Translations under genes and position numbers: made by a program
In this document: positions 9,579-18,590 of the stretch, in pieces
Numbering within the stretch: position 1 is the first letter of the stretch
Layout: every line of letters begins with the position of its first letter
NCBI GenBank assembly: GCA_036404435.1
Contig: DASWZN010000012.1
Location: 6,476-70,475, forward strand
Reading direction: 5' to 3'
Length of the DNA stretch: 64,000 nt
Source: DASWZN01 sp036404435
GTDB lineage: Bacteria > Acidobacteriota > Terriglobia > Bryobacterales > Bryobacteraceae
Notes under the pieces: generated by a model
Databases searched by the model: none
Told to the model about the DNA's origin: nothing
Seen by the model: the letters and a program-made list of their open reading frames with translations, nothing else

Positions 9579-11063
9579 CTATCGCTGCCGGGCTGCAACA
9601 TCTTGCCTGGTGGGTAACTGGGACGCATTCCATCCTCCGCCCAACGCTTCGATCAGCAGCACGCTCGCGGTGAGGCGGCGGGTCAACAGGGTTACCGCCG
9701 TCACGTCGGCGTCGAGAAGCGTCGCCTGTGAGGTGATGACCGTGAGGTAACTTGCCGTTCCGGCCCGGTACTGGTCGGAAGATATATCGAGAGCGCGCTT
9801 GGCCGCTTGGACCGTCTGCTCCACTTTGTCCGCCTCCTTCGCCAGGATGCGCAAAGCGGCCAAGTTGTCCTCCACCTGCTGCATCGCCGTCAGCACAGTC
9901 TCCCGATAGGCGGCCACGGTCGCGTCATAGGCCGCCCGCTGTTCCACCACCACCCCGCGGCGGCGGCCCGCATCGAAGAGCGTTTCCGCTAGTTGAGGCC
10001 CGACCGCCCAGAAGCGACTAGGCCAGGTGAACCATTTGGCGAGGCTGGAACTTTCCAGGCCGGCGCTACCGGTCAAACTGAGGGTTGGATAGAAGGCCGC
10101 CACTGCGATCCCGATCTGCTCGTTCGCCGCAGCCACCTGGCGCTCCGCGCCGGCGATGTCCGGCCTTCGTTCCAGCAGCTCCGAAGGAACTCCCAGCGGC
10201 ACCGGCGGCGGAGAAGCTTTCAACGTGACCGGTGGAATCGTGAGTTCCGCTGGCGCTTTGCCAATCAGGATGGCGATGGCGTGCTCGAACGCCGCGCGCT
10301 CGACGCCGAGGTCCATCAATTGCGCCTGCACTCCGTAGAGTTGCGACTCCGCCTGGGCGACGTCGAGGTCCGACGCAACTCCGGCGGAGAACCGGTTCTG
10401 TGTCAGCGTGAGGTACTCCTTATAAGACGTCTCCGTCCGAGTGAGTAACTCTGCCTCTCCGTCAGTGCCATGAAGGCCGAAGTAGTCTTGCGCGAGTTCG
10501 GCCTGGTAGAGCAACCGGGCATTTCCCACGTTCGCCGCCTGAGACTGTGCGGTCGCGGTGCTTTCCGTCACACCGCGGCGGATGTTACCCCACAGATCCG
10601 GTTCCCACGAAGCGTTGATAGGCAGATTGAAGCTCGTGCGGCTGGCCGATGTTCCCGAACTGCTTCCGGTTGCGCTGGGGCCTCCTGCTGCGGTGATCGA
10701 AGGAGTAGTGGTCACAACCGGGAACAATGCGGCGCGGGCCACGGTTACCGCAGCCTTGGCTTGCCGGTACTGCGCCTCGGCTTGCAAGACGTTTTGGTTC
10801 GAAACGCTCACTTGCTCCTCCAACGCATTGAGGGCCGCATCGTTGTAGAGTTCCCACCATCGGCCCTTCGAGTAGGCGTCGGCAGGCTGCGATTGCTTCC
10901 ACCCGGCTGCCTCCGCTTCCTTGAAGTTCACGGGTGGCTGCTCTTTGAACGCCGGCGGTGCGACGGCCGAAGGCCGGTTGTAATGGGGTCCCACCATGCA
11001 GCCAGCCGAAACCAGCAGCAGGGTGAGGAGCGTCGCGAGCGGCAAGTTCGGAGGCGGCCTCAT
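9579..11063 (-). CDS. Outer-membrane efflux lipoprotein, NodT/OprM family
   Basis: Encodes 494 residues with a lipoprotein signal peptide ending in LVSAGC, so Cys at about residue 22 is the predicted lipidation site. Next comes the NodT/OprM-family start GPHYNRPS and the two TolC-like coiled-coil repeats. These proteins form the trimeric outer-membrane duct of RND pumps. The gene lies between the fusion-protein gene (one base apart) and the first RND gene, so the pump carries its own exit channel rather than depending on an unlinked TolC. Confidence 0.92.
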   Translation of the reverse strand: MRPPPNLPLATLLTLLLVSAGCMVGPHYNRPSAVAPPAFKEQPPVNFKEAEAAGWKQSQPADAYSKGRWWELYNDAALNALEEQVSVSNQNVLQAEAQYRQAKAAVTVARAALFPVVTTTPSITAAGGPSATGSSSGTSASRTSFNLPINASWEPDLWGNIRRGVTESTATAQSQAANVGNARLLYQAELAQDYFGLHGTDGEAELLTRTETSYKEYLTLTQNRFSAGVASDLDVAQAESQLYGVQAQLMDLGVERAAFEHAIAILIGKAPAELTIPPVTLKASPPPVPLGVPSELLERRPDIAGAERQVAAANEQIGIAVAAFYPTLSLTGSAGLESSSLAKWFTWPSRFWAVGPQLAETLFDAGRRRGVVVEQRAAYDATVAAYRETVLTAMQQVEDNLAALRILAKEADKVEQTVQAAKRALDISSDQYRAGTASYLTVITSQATLLDADVTAVTLLTRRLTASVLLIEALGGGWNASQLPTRQDVAARQR

Positions 11064-11064
11064 C

Positions 11065-12393
11065 TTACTTCCCCGCAGGGCTGGCCGAGGGGCTTGGGGA
11101 GGGGTTGGCCGGAGGGTTTGCGGAGGGGATCTGGGCGGTGACCTTGGTCCCTTCCTGCAGTTTGTCGACGCCGGTCATCACTACGACTTCTCCCGGGGTC
11201 AGCCCCGCGGTGACTTCCGAGTCATCGCCTTCCGTGGTACCGATGGTGATCGGACGCACCGTCACCGTTGAATCGGCCTTCACCACGTACACATAGGTCG
11301 CTTGGGAGTTGCGTTGCACCGCGGCGGTTGACACCAGGGTTATTCCGCGCTTTTCCTGAACCAGCAACCTGGCGTTTACAAACTGATTGGGATACAGGGT
11401 GCCTTTCGCATTCTTGAATGTCGCTCTCAGCTTGAGCGTGCCGGTGGTGGGATCGATCTGGTTATCGAGCGTCGTCAGAGACCCTTGCGCGAGCTTCGTC
11501 TTGGCGTCGCGGCTGTAAGCATCCACTTCCAGCTTCGCCCCGGCGGCCATCTTCTTGAGCACGACCTGAAGCTGATCTTCGGAGATGGTAAAGATCGCGC
11601 TGATTGGATCCATCTGTGTGATGACCACCAATCCGTTGGTGTCGGCGGCCTGAACGATGTTTCCGGAGTCGACCAGCCGTAACCCAATGCGTCCAGCGAC
11701 CGGAGCCGCAATCTTGCAGTAGGCCAGATTGACCCTGGCGCCTTCGATTTGGCCCTCGTCGAGTTTCACCACTCCCTCGTCCTGATGCACCGTTGCCTGT
11801 TGGGTGGCAAGTTGTTGCTCCGGGATGGCCTTTTGTGGAACTAACTGTTGATAGCGGATCAGGTCGATCCGCGCGTTCTCCAGGGCGGCCTGGTCCCTCA
11901 TCAATTGCCCTTCGGCCTGGGTCAATGCCGCCCGATAGGGCCCGTCGTCGATTTCCGCTAGCAGATCACCCTTCTGAACGGTGTCGCCTTCCCGGTAGCG
12001 GACGCTCATCAATTGTCCGTCGACCCGGCTTCTAACCGTGACCGTAGCGAGGGGCGTAACGGCGCCAAGCCCCGAATAATATACGCCGATGTCCCCCTTG
12101 CGGGATGTCGCCGCCACCACTGGTATGGGCGGCGGACCTTTCGCGGTGGCGGCCTTCGCCGCGCTCGCGGCTTTCGCGGCGGCAATTCGCGACCATACGA
12201 TATACGTGCCTAGACACAGCACGAGAAGAACGCAGAGCCACAGCCACAGCCGGCGCCGACGGGAAGGCTTGGTCCTGCCGTGCCGGGCACTTTCCGCCGC
12301 AGCCGACGTGAAGGGTGCCGGTTCGGAGGGAACTGCTACCGGCTCATGAGCTTCGGGAAACTGTCCTGTTGGCGTCCTTGGGCTATCGACCAT
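11065..12393 (-). CDS. RND periplasmic adaptor (membrane fusion protein), MdtA-like
   Basis: Encodes 442 residues from ATG 12393. This start is chosen because AAGGGGAACC lies just upstream; an in-frame ATG at 12462 would add 23 poorly conserved residues. One N-terminal membrane anchor (RLWLWLCVLLVLCLGTYIVW) is followed by an Ala/Pro linker, the barrel-sandwich lipoyl half-motif VRSRVDGQLMSVRYREGDTV, an alpha-hairpin, and the second lipoyl half IAAPVAGRIGLRLVDSGNIV. The adaptor joins the inner-membrane pump to the outer-membrane duct. It is the first gene of the efflux operon; no local regulator gene is visible. Confidence 0.92.
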   Translation of the reverse strand: MVDSPRTPTGQFPEAHEPVAVPSEPAPFTSAAAESARHGRTKPSRRRRLWLWLCVLLVLCLGTYIVWSRIAAAKAASAAKAATAKGPPPIPVVAATSRKGDIGVYYSGLGAVTPLATVTVRSRVDGQLMSVRYREGDTVQKGDLLAEIDDGPYRAALTQAEGQLMRDQAALENARIDLIRYQQLVPQKAIPEQQLATQQATVHQDEGVVKLDEGQIEGARVNLAYCKIAAPVAGRIGLRLVDSGNIVQAADTNGLVVITQMDPISAIFTISEDQLQVVLKKMAAGAKLEVDAYSRDAKTKLAQGSLTTLDNQIDPTTGTLKLRATFKNAKGTLYPNQFVNARLLVQEKRGITLVSTAAVQRNSQATYVYVVKADSTVTVRPITIGTTEGDDSEVTAGLTPGEVVVMTGVDKLQEGTKVTAQIPSANPPANPSPSPSASPAGK

Positions 12394-13106
12394 ATGGTTC
12401 CCCTTACGACGGGCAGCGCAGTCGAACCGGACGCCGCAAGAGTGCTGCTCGTCCGGCCACAAATTGGGTGCTTGCGTTTAGAGCACGAGACGGACCAACT
12501 GCGCCCAGGGTGCAAAATTGGCGTCAGCCGGCGCGTACGAACCCGGAAAGAGCGCAGAATCTGCACAGGCAAGTGCGGGTTTTGCCGTCGTCGCTCGTCG
12601 CTCGCTGAGTTGGCCGATTCCAGTGCTTCTTCTTCGACCCTGCTGCGGTCTCGGCCGGCCGCAAAGAGTCAACCTCCCGCGTACTCAGCCTGATGGTGGG
12701 ATTCGGTCTCGGCGGGCCCCATTGAAGACACGCAACTTATTGATTCTACGAACTCACTAAAATCTTGCAGTTACAAAGTCGGGGCTCTGGCTTGGGGTGA
12801 GATGCCTGGATCATCGATGCGCCCGCGGGAACGCCCTGCGGCTATTGCACCGCGCTCAATATTGAGGAGTACAGATCTTCGATCAGCCGCAACCCGCCTT
12901 GGTATCCTAAGATAGGCGCAGTTGATCACGACGGTCCGTGATCGGCGCCGCGATGCTCAGGTGGCAGCCGCCCAGCTCGCGCGCTGTGGCGGCAGGTGGA
13001 CGATGCCATTTCCGGAGTCCTGGACCACACAACCTTCGCCCAACTCGTGCGCGATTGGACCGATCGTCAGAACCGCAACGTCTATGACTGGACGATCTGA
13101 GCGGCC
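12394..13106. other. Intergenic region with decayed coding-like segment
   Basis: About 710 bases without a convincing intact gene between the efflux operon and the acetyltransferase stop. An A/T-richer stretch at about 12735-12775 is the likely promoter region of the efflux operon, but no clear -35/-10 pair was found. On the plus strand, frame 12804-13100 reads like protein (for example GTPCGYCTALNIEEY, then GVLDHTTFAQLVRDW) but has no start and a TGA at 12939. It may be the tail of a lost gene; I cannot name the family. Confidence 0.4.
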
Positions 13107-14042
13107 TCAAATCTGATAGTCCAGCACGAAGCTCTCGCGCGACTTCTTTGGAATGACCTTCACGTTCGTCGCTTCCAGGACAACCAGGGAATTCGGCGGA
13201 ACGCTGGTCGTGACGAAGACACTGGCGCCGATGGTGCTGCCCTCGCCAATGACAGTGTCGCCGCCCATGATCGTGGCGCCGGCATAGACGGTGACCCGAT
13301 CTTCGAGGGTCGGATGACGTTTCTGGCCGCGCAGCGCCTGCCCCGCAGCGAGTGATCGCGCGACCAGACCGACGCCCTGGTACATTTTGACGTGGTTTCC
13401 GATGATCGTGGTTTCTCCCACCACCGTCCCGGTGCAGTGATCCACGAAGAAGTGCGTGCCGATTTGAGCGCCCGGATGCAGATCCATTCCGGTCCGGGCA
13501 TGCGCCCATTCGGTCATGATGCGCGGGATGAGCGGAATGTCGTCGAGATACAGCTCGTGTGCGAGCCGCTGTACTGCGATCGCCTCGATGAACGGGTAGG
13601 CTACGATCACTTCGTCCTGACTGGACGCGGCGGGGTCGCCGTTGTAGGCCGCCTCCACGTCGGTCTGGAGTAGTTCTCGAACCCGCGGCAGGTTGCCGAA
13701 AAACTTGCGTGTGAGTGTGTGCGCCCTCTGCGGCAGGTCCGCCTCTTCGACTCCCGCGGGTGGGGCGTATTCCAGGCTCTTCCGGACCTCGCTTTCCAGA
13801 CGACCAAGCACGCTATGGAGCAGCGCGATGGTTACACCTTCGATCTCGGAGGAGTGGATGAGCCTCTCATCAAAGAACCCGGGAAACAGCAAGCGCAGCA
13901 GATCGATTGTGATATCCGCGATCGCATGCTTGGACGGCAGGTTCTTGCAGTCCACGTGATTGATGCCGCCCCCGCAAACATAGGACGCCAGCAGGCGTTC
14001 GCTCAACTGGGCCACCGTCAATGGCTCGGGTGCGGGTTTCAT
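13107..14042 (-). CDS. epsC: Serine O-acetyltransferase, EpsC/CysE type
   Basis: Encodes 311 residues. Serine acetyltransferase makes O-acetylserine, the carbon skeleton for cysteine. The C-terminal half is a left-handed beta-helix (GAQIGTHFFVDHCTGTVVGE, then GNHVKMYQGVG and GGDTVIGEGSTIGA); the long helical N-terminus matches EpsC-type enzymes. ATG 14042 overlaps the restored desulfurase stop in an ATGA tetranucleotide (14039-14042), a standard translational-coupling junction. In the sequence as given, a frameshift upstream makes this gene appear fused to the desulfurase in an 855-residue ORF. Serine acetyltransferases are known partners of family 2A encapsulin loci. Confidence 0.9.
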   Translation of the reverse strand: MKPAPEPLTVAQLSERLLASYVCGGGINHVDCKNLPSKHAIADITIDLLRLLFPGFFDERLIHSSEIEGVTIALLHSVLGRLESEVRKSLEYAPPAGVEEADLPQRAHTLTRKFFGNLPRVRELLQTDVEAAYNGDPAASSQDEVIVAYPFIEAIAVQRLAHELYLDDIPLIPRIMTEWAHARTGMDLHPGAQIGTHFFVDHCTGTVVGETTIIGNHVKMYQGVGLVARSLAAGQALRGQKRHPTLEDRVTVYAGATIMGGDTVIGEGSTIGASVFVTTSVPPNSLVVLEATNVKVIPKKSRESFVLDYQI

Positions 14043-15674
14043 AGGCTGCGGTGGCGCCGCGCGACCTGTAAGCGCTGGAGCGCCGCCACAAGGGCATCGA
14101 TGTCCGCGCAGTTGTTGTAGAGCGCCAGAGACGCCCGGACCGTGCTCTCGATGCCGAAACGCCGATGTATGTTGCGCGCAATGATGGCCCGCCCGCACGG
14201 CGATGCCCTCCTGGTTGAGGTAATCGCCGATTTCTTCCGTGCGGATGCCATCCAGCACGAACGACAAGACGCCTGCCTTTTCGCGGGCGGTTCCGATGAT
14301 CCGCAGGCCGGGGATGCGTCCGAGCGCATCCGTGCCGTAGCTGAGAAGGTTGGCCTCGTGACGCGTGACATTCGCCATCCCGACGCGGTCGAGATAGTCG
14401 ATCGCCGCGCCCAATCCCGTGGCGGCGCCGATGTTGCCCGTGCCGGCCTCAAAGCGCGCCGGCGGCACGTTGTAGATCGTCTTTTCGAACGTCACATCCA
14501 GGATCATGCTCCCGCCGCCTTGCCAAGGGCGCGTGACCTCTAGGATTTCGGACTTGCCGAACACCGCCCCGATGCCCGTGGGCGCGAACATCTTGTGCCC
14601 GGATAGCACGTAGAAATCGCAGTCCAGCGACTGGACGTCCACGCGCATGTGCGACACGGCTTGCGCCCCGTCCACGAGCACTTTCGCCCCGTGCCGGTGA
14701 GCCGCCTGGATCATCTCGTTCACGGGCGTGACAGTGCCCAGTGCGTTCGAGACCTGAGGCACGGCGACCAGCCGCGTTTTCGGGCCGAGCAGCTTCTCGT
14801 ACTCTTCCAGAATCACCTGGCCGCTGTCATCCACCGGGGCCACGCGAAGGCGCGCCTCCTTCTCCGAACACAGCATCTGCCAGGGGACGATGTTGGCGTG
14901 GTGTTCGAGCCACGTGATGACGATCTCGTCGTCCTTGTGGATGTTCTGGCGTCCCCAGCTTTGAGCCACCAGGTTGATTCCCTCGGTCGCGCCGCGCACG
15001 AAGACGATCTCTCGCGAGGCCGAGGCATTGAGAAAGCGGCGGACCTTTTCGCGGGCGGACTCGTAGGCATCCGTGGCCCTGGCCGCCATTTCGTGCGCCG
15101 CGCGGTGGACGTTGGAATTCTCGTGAGTGTAGAAGTAACTGAGGCGGTCGATGACGCTCTGCGGCTTCTGGGTCGTCGCGGCATTGTCCAGCCAGACCAG
15201 CGGGTGGCCGTTCACGCGTTCCCGCAGGATCGGAAAATCCCGCCGGATGGTTTCCACGTCGAAGTCCCTCGACGACAGGTTCAGGGCCGCGGGCTCGGGC
15301 CGAACGTCAGTCGGTGCGAGCGCGGGCACGGGCCCCGGCGCCGAAGGCGGAACCGAAAACAGCGGCCTGGCTTCTTCCAGAAAGGAAAACGCTGGGACCG
15401 CGGAATCCACCGCTCCGAGGGCGCCTGGAACTGTCGGCGAGGGCGGCCCGCCGATCTCTGCCGCTTGCGCCGGAACGGCGCCCGGCTCCCCGAACAGCGG
15501 CCGGGCTTCCTGCAGGAACGAGAAGGTGGGCGCTGGCGCGGGGTCGGCGTCCGGAACCGCCGGCGGCGCACCTACAGGCGCTGAAGGCAGAGCCCCCAAG
15601 AACTCGGCGGCCATCCGCGCGAGCACTGCCGGATCCGGCAGACCAGCTCCCCATCCAACCTCATTTGTACTCAT
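14039..15674 (-). CDS. Cysteine desulfurase with encapsulin cargo domain, frameshifted near 14171
   Basis: A SufS-type (class II) PLP cysteine desulfurase that would release sulfur from cysteine. Residues 1-135 are a Pro/Ala-rich, probably disordered extension with a hydrophobic motif LARMAAEFLG (18-27) and two copies of FSFLxEARPLF (51-61, 96-106). The catalytic domain follows: PLP lysine K361 in SGHKMF and active-site C499 in AGHHCA. Just after HHCAQ, at about 14171, the frame is lost. The expected tail continues in another frame (IHRRFGIESTVRASLALYNN) and stops at 14039. A two-base loss best explains this, since relatives read HHCAQP; restored length is about 545 residues. In family 2A systems such an N-terminal domain directs loading into the shell. 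It overlaps the shell gene by 14 bases. Confidence 0.9.
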
Positions 15675-16587
15675 GGTAGTTACTCACGTCCACATCTTCG
15701 AGCAGGGCGATGGCGTCGTCGGTCAGCACGGCGCTCGAGCAGTACAGCGAAATCAGGTACGAGGCCAGGGAGCGATTATCGATACCCATGAACCGGACCG
15801 ACAGCCCCGGGCTTTGCTCGCCGGGCAGTCCGGGCTGAAACAGTCCGATGCATCCTTGTTTTCGCTCTCCCACGCGCAACAGCAGGATCTTGGTTTTGTG
15901 ATCGGAGTTCTTGACCTTGATCTTGTCGGTCGGAATCAGTGGGATGCCGCGCCAGGTGAGGAACGGGCTTCCAAACAGCGTGATGGTCGGCGGGGGGACG
16001 CCGCGAAACGTGCATTCGCGCCCGAACGCCGCGATGGTGCGAGGGTGAGCCAGGAAAAACGAGGGTTCCTTCCACACCTTCGTCAGCAGTTCATCCAGGT
16101 CGTCCGGCGTGGGCGGGCCTGTTCTGGTCTTCAGGTGCTGGCCCGGCGCGACGTTGTGTAGAAAACCGTAGTCGGCGTTGTTGAGCAACTCGCTCTCCTG
16201 CCGCTCCTTCACGTTCTCGATGATGAGTCGACGCTGCTCCGCGGTTTGGTCATAGGGCTTGCCGAAGAGATCGGAAATGCGGGTATGAACGTTCAGCACC
16301 GCATTGATGGCGCTTAGTTTGTATTCCTTCGGCTTCTCCTCGTACTGGATGTAGGTCCCCGGCAGGGCGCCCTCACCGACCTGGCCGCAAGTGACTTCAA
16401 TGGCCTTGCCCTCGTCCACGCGGTTGAGGCGAAACGTGCCGGCCTCGAGTGGTTTCCAGTCCAGAAGGCGAACCAGCCAGCGGGGCGTAATCGCCCCATA
16501 CTGGGGAACGGTCTTGGTGACATTCGCAAGTTGGAATGCAGCCTGTTCCCCTAAAGCAGCTTGAGGTGTGATATTGTCATCAGCCAC
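15661..16587 (-). CDS. Family 2A encapsulin shell protein (SrpI-like)
   Basis: Encodes 308 residues from GTG 16587, with AGGAGA about eight bases upstream. The sequence is of the HK97-fold family 2A encapsulins once called SrpI: N-terminal arm (QAAFQLANVTKTVPQYGAIT), a middle E-loop region, then PRTIAAFGRECTFRGVPPPT and the C-terminal segment RFMGIDNRSLASYLISLY. Such proteins self-assemble into an icosahedral compartment. The next gene encodes a cysteine desulfurase with the expected cargo-type N-terminus, which strongly supports the call. No cNMP-binding insert, the mark of family 2B, is seen. It is the first gene of the operon. Confidence 0.9.
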   Translation of the reverse strand: MADDNITPQAALGEQAAFQLANVTKTVPQYGAITPRWLVRLLDWKPLEAGTFRLNRVDEGKAIEVTCGQVGEGALPGTYIQYEEKPKEYKLSAINAVLNVHTRISDLFGKPYDQTAEQRRLIIENVKERQESELLNNADYGFLHNVAPGQHLKTRTGPPTPDDLDELLTKVWKEPSFFLAHPRTIAAFGRECTFRGVPPPTITLFGSPFLTWRGIPLIPTDKIKVKNSDHKTKILLLRVGERKQGCIGLFQPGLPGEQSPGLSVRFMGIDNRSLASYLISLYCSSAVLTDDAIALLEDVDVSNYHEYK

Positions 16588-16608
16588 GACGGTATCTCCT
16601 AACGATTC

Positions 16609-16637
16609 CTTATACCCCGGCAGAGCCGGGACAGCAA
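16609..16637 (-). promoter_or_regulatory. Predicted sigma70-type promoter of the encapsulin operon with dyad in spacer
   Basis: On the minus strand TTGCTG (16637-16632) is separated by exactly 17 bases from TATAAG (16614-16609), about 22 bases before the GTG start. The spacer contains a perfect dyad, CCCGGC-TCT-GCCGGG, where a repressor or activator could bind. Promoter elements and dyad are seen directly; function is inferred. Confidence 0.6.
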
Positions 16638-16792
16638 GGCCACGCTTATGCCACTGAAACTACAGGGCAGCGCCCGACGGAAGCTCGCCGCATCGACGCC
16701 GGAATCGAGCCGCCATCACAGTGTACCAGATTCTCTATAGACTTTAGGGTCAATCCATGAAACAATGGAGCCGTGAAGGAGACCCAAGCGAA

Positions 16793-17113
16793 ATGAGCGC
16801 ATCCGCGATTCAGGCAGAAGAACTCAAGCAGCGGCTGGATGATGGCGAGAATCTGCTCCTGCTCGATGTTCGGGAGGAAGACGAATACGAGATCTCCAAC
16901 ATCGGCGGACAACTGATTCCCTTGGCCGAGCTGCCGAAGCGCGTGCAGGAACTCGATGCCAGCCGCGAGATCATCGCTCTCTGCAAAATGGGAACGCGCA
17001 GCGCAAAGGCCGTGCAGGTTCTGCGCCAAGCGGGATTCCCCAACGTGCGCAGCCTCACGGGCGGCATTCACGCGTGGTCGGATCGCGTGGACCCGAGGGT
17101 CCGGAAATACTAG
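16793..17113 (+). CDS. Single-domain rhodanese (sulfurtransferase)
   Basis: Encodes 106 residues from ATG 16793, preceded by AAGGAG at 16776; the ATG at 16757 has no such site. Rhodaneses carry sulfane sulfur on a cysteine. The active loop is CKMGTRS with C64, followed by GFPNVRSLTGGIHAW typical of the family. It is transcribed divergently from the encapsulin shell gene, sharing a 205-bp intergenic region, and rhodaneses recur beside family 2A encapsulins. It could move sulfur from, or to, the encapsulated desulfurase; that link is an inference. Confidence 0.9.
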   Translation: MSASAIQAEELKQRLDDGENLLLLDVREEDEYEISNIGGQLIPLAELPKRVQELDASREIIALCKMGTRSAKAVQVLRQAGFPNVRSLTGGIHAWSDRVDPRVRKY

Positions 17114-17139
17114 CAGCCCGCCGCGCGATCCGGTTTCCC

Positions 17140-18030
17140 TCACAAGGATGAACACAGGCTCGCGACGTCTGCGGTTGGCTGCAAGATCCGCCGGGCAAGC
17201 TCCCCCGCTCTTTCGCCGGCTCGTGGGGTGATGCCGAAAGCCCAAAAGCGCTCGGCATCGTGCTTGCCGTAATCCGTTTGGAACAGCCCCTGCGATTTAT
17301 GTTCGGCGATGACCCAGTTCGCAATGATCTGGTAGCTCAGCGCAATGTTGTGCCCGAACCCTTTGTTCCGGTCGAAGGAGAACACAGGCGCAAGCGACGC
17401 CGGGCGCGTTAGAGGGTGGTCTGGCAAGCCCGCGAAGGGATAGGAATTCTCCTCCGTCCGGCCCGCCTCCACTCCCAAGACGACAGGACGGCGCGCTTCG
17501 TCGAGACTCGCAACGGCCTCGAGCACGAACAGGGCCACCGCTCGATGGTGGCCGTGCGCGTCTTCCCTCGGCAGCAGAATGAAGAGGAAGTCGTACGACT
17601 CGCGTTTCAGCAGATCCGCCAGGGCTGTCCGGACGCGCACCGAATCCCAGTCGGAACAGCTTGCGTCCGCACACCTCCCGGCAAAGCCCGAGTCGGTCTG
17701 GTCGAGGAAATGATGGTTGCGGATTCCCAGGATTCGGCCGGCATCGATGGTCTCGCGCTTCCGGATTGCCGGCAGGTTGGCGCGTCCGTCGGGCTCTCGC
17801 GCGATCGCGACGCCGTAGACGGTCTCGGCCAGGGCTGCGTACCTGTAGCCTCCTTCCCCGTTGGTGACCACGACGTGGTCCGCTACTCCGCCGATCTCGC
17901 GGGTCAGGCGATAGGTGGTCGCGGCCAGCGCGTATTCATCGTCCGGATGCGCCATCACCAGCAGCGCTTTGGGCCACGTCGCACGCTGGTGGGGCGGTTT
18001 CGCGGGTGCGGCCGTCTCTGGGACTGTCAT
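17140..18030 (-). CDS. LmbE/PIG-L family N-acetyl sugar deacetylase
   Basis: Encodes 296 residues. The zinc motif AHPDDE follows the first beta strand (LLVMAHPDDEY) and the later GHHRA supplies a further ligand, as in PIG-L/MshB/BshB enzymes that deacetylate GlcNAc-containing substrates. ATG 18030 overlaps the upstream hydrolase stop in ATGA, so the pair is translationally coupled. Relatives act in mycothiol or bacillithiol synthesis, but no partner glycosyltransferase or ligase is nearby, so the substrate is not assigned. Confidence 0.82.
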   Translation of the reverse strand: MTVPETAAPAKPPHQRATWPKALLVMAHPDDEYALAATTYRLTREIGGVADHVVVTNGEGGYRYAALAETVYGVAIAREPDGRANLPAIRKRETIDAGRILGIRNHHFLDQTDSGFAGRCADASCSDWDSVRVRTALADLLKRESYDFLFILLPREDAHGHHRAVALFVLEAVASLDEARRPVVLGVEAGRTEENSYPFAGLPDHPLTRPASLAPVFSFDRNKGFGHNIALSYQIIANWVIAEHKSQGLFQTDYGKHDAERFWAFGITPRAGERAGELARRILQPTADVASLCSSL

Positions 18031-18590
18031 GACGCCGACCTCCAGCGTTGTTCGGGAACGTCTGCAATCAGGCCGCGCAGAAGCTGTGCGCCCGCGGGCC
18101 ATGGACCGTGACCGGAATCGACGTTGATGTGCCCGGCGTGACCTGCGTTCACGAGCCGGCTCTTCCAGGCACGCGCGGTCTGTTTGGCAAACTGCAACGT
18201 GCCGTAAGGGTCGTTCTCGCTCGCCACAATGACGGAGGGAAACGGCAGCGCGGAGCCCCTGGCAGCGAAGCGGCGCAGCGGCAGCGGACAGACCGGGCGC
18301 GACCCAATATCGGGCGGAGCGACCAGCAACGCGCACTGCACCTGGGAGGCGCTGCGGGGATAAGACGCCGCCCAACGCTCGACCGTGAGGCAGCCCAGGC
18401 TGTGCGCCACCAGAACCACGTCTCCGGCGCGCCGGGAGATGGCCGCCGCCAGCCTGGCGGTCCATTCCTCGACCTCCGGGTTCTGCCAATCGCGCTGTTG
18501 CAACCGCTCATAGCCGTTCTTGCGTTCCCAAATCGTCTGCCAGTGACCCGGACCGGAGCCGTTCCAGCCCGGAACAATCAACACCCTCAT
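18027..18590 (-). CDS. RBBP9/YdeN-like alpha/beta serine hydrolase
   Basis: Encodes 187 residues. The start MRVLIVPGWNGSGPGHWQTI is diagnostic of the RBBP9/YdeN family, with nucleophile elbow VAHSLGC and catalytic His in VDSGHGPWP. These are small cytosolic serine hydrolases of mostly unknown substrate. First gene of a two-gene minus operon with the LmbE gene (ATGA overlap). An A/T-rich element, GTATAC through GTATATGA, lies at about 18645-18667 upstream and probably holds the promoter. Confidence 0.85.
   Translation of the reverse strand: MRVLIVPGWNGSGPGHWQTIWERKNGYERLQQRDWQNPEVEEWTARLAAAISRRAGDVVLVAHSLGCLTVERWAASYPRSASQVQCALLVAPPDIGSRPVCPLPLRRFAARGSALPFPSVIVASENDPYGTLQFAKQTARAWKSRLVNAGHAGHINVDSGHGPWPAGAQLLRGLIADVPEQRWRSAS

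Noticed and set aside
13107..15674. A genuine 855-residue desulfurase-acetyltransferase fusion
   Set aside because: The natural desulfurase tail is readable in another frame and ends exactly at the acetyltransferase start (ATGA); a frameshift explains the join better.
15661..16587. Phage major capsid protein or prophage
   Set aside because: No other phage genes are present; the cargo desulfurase context points to an encapsulin.
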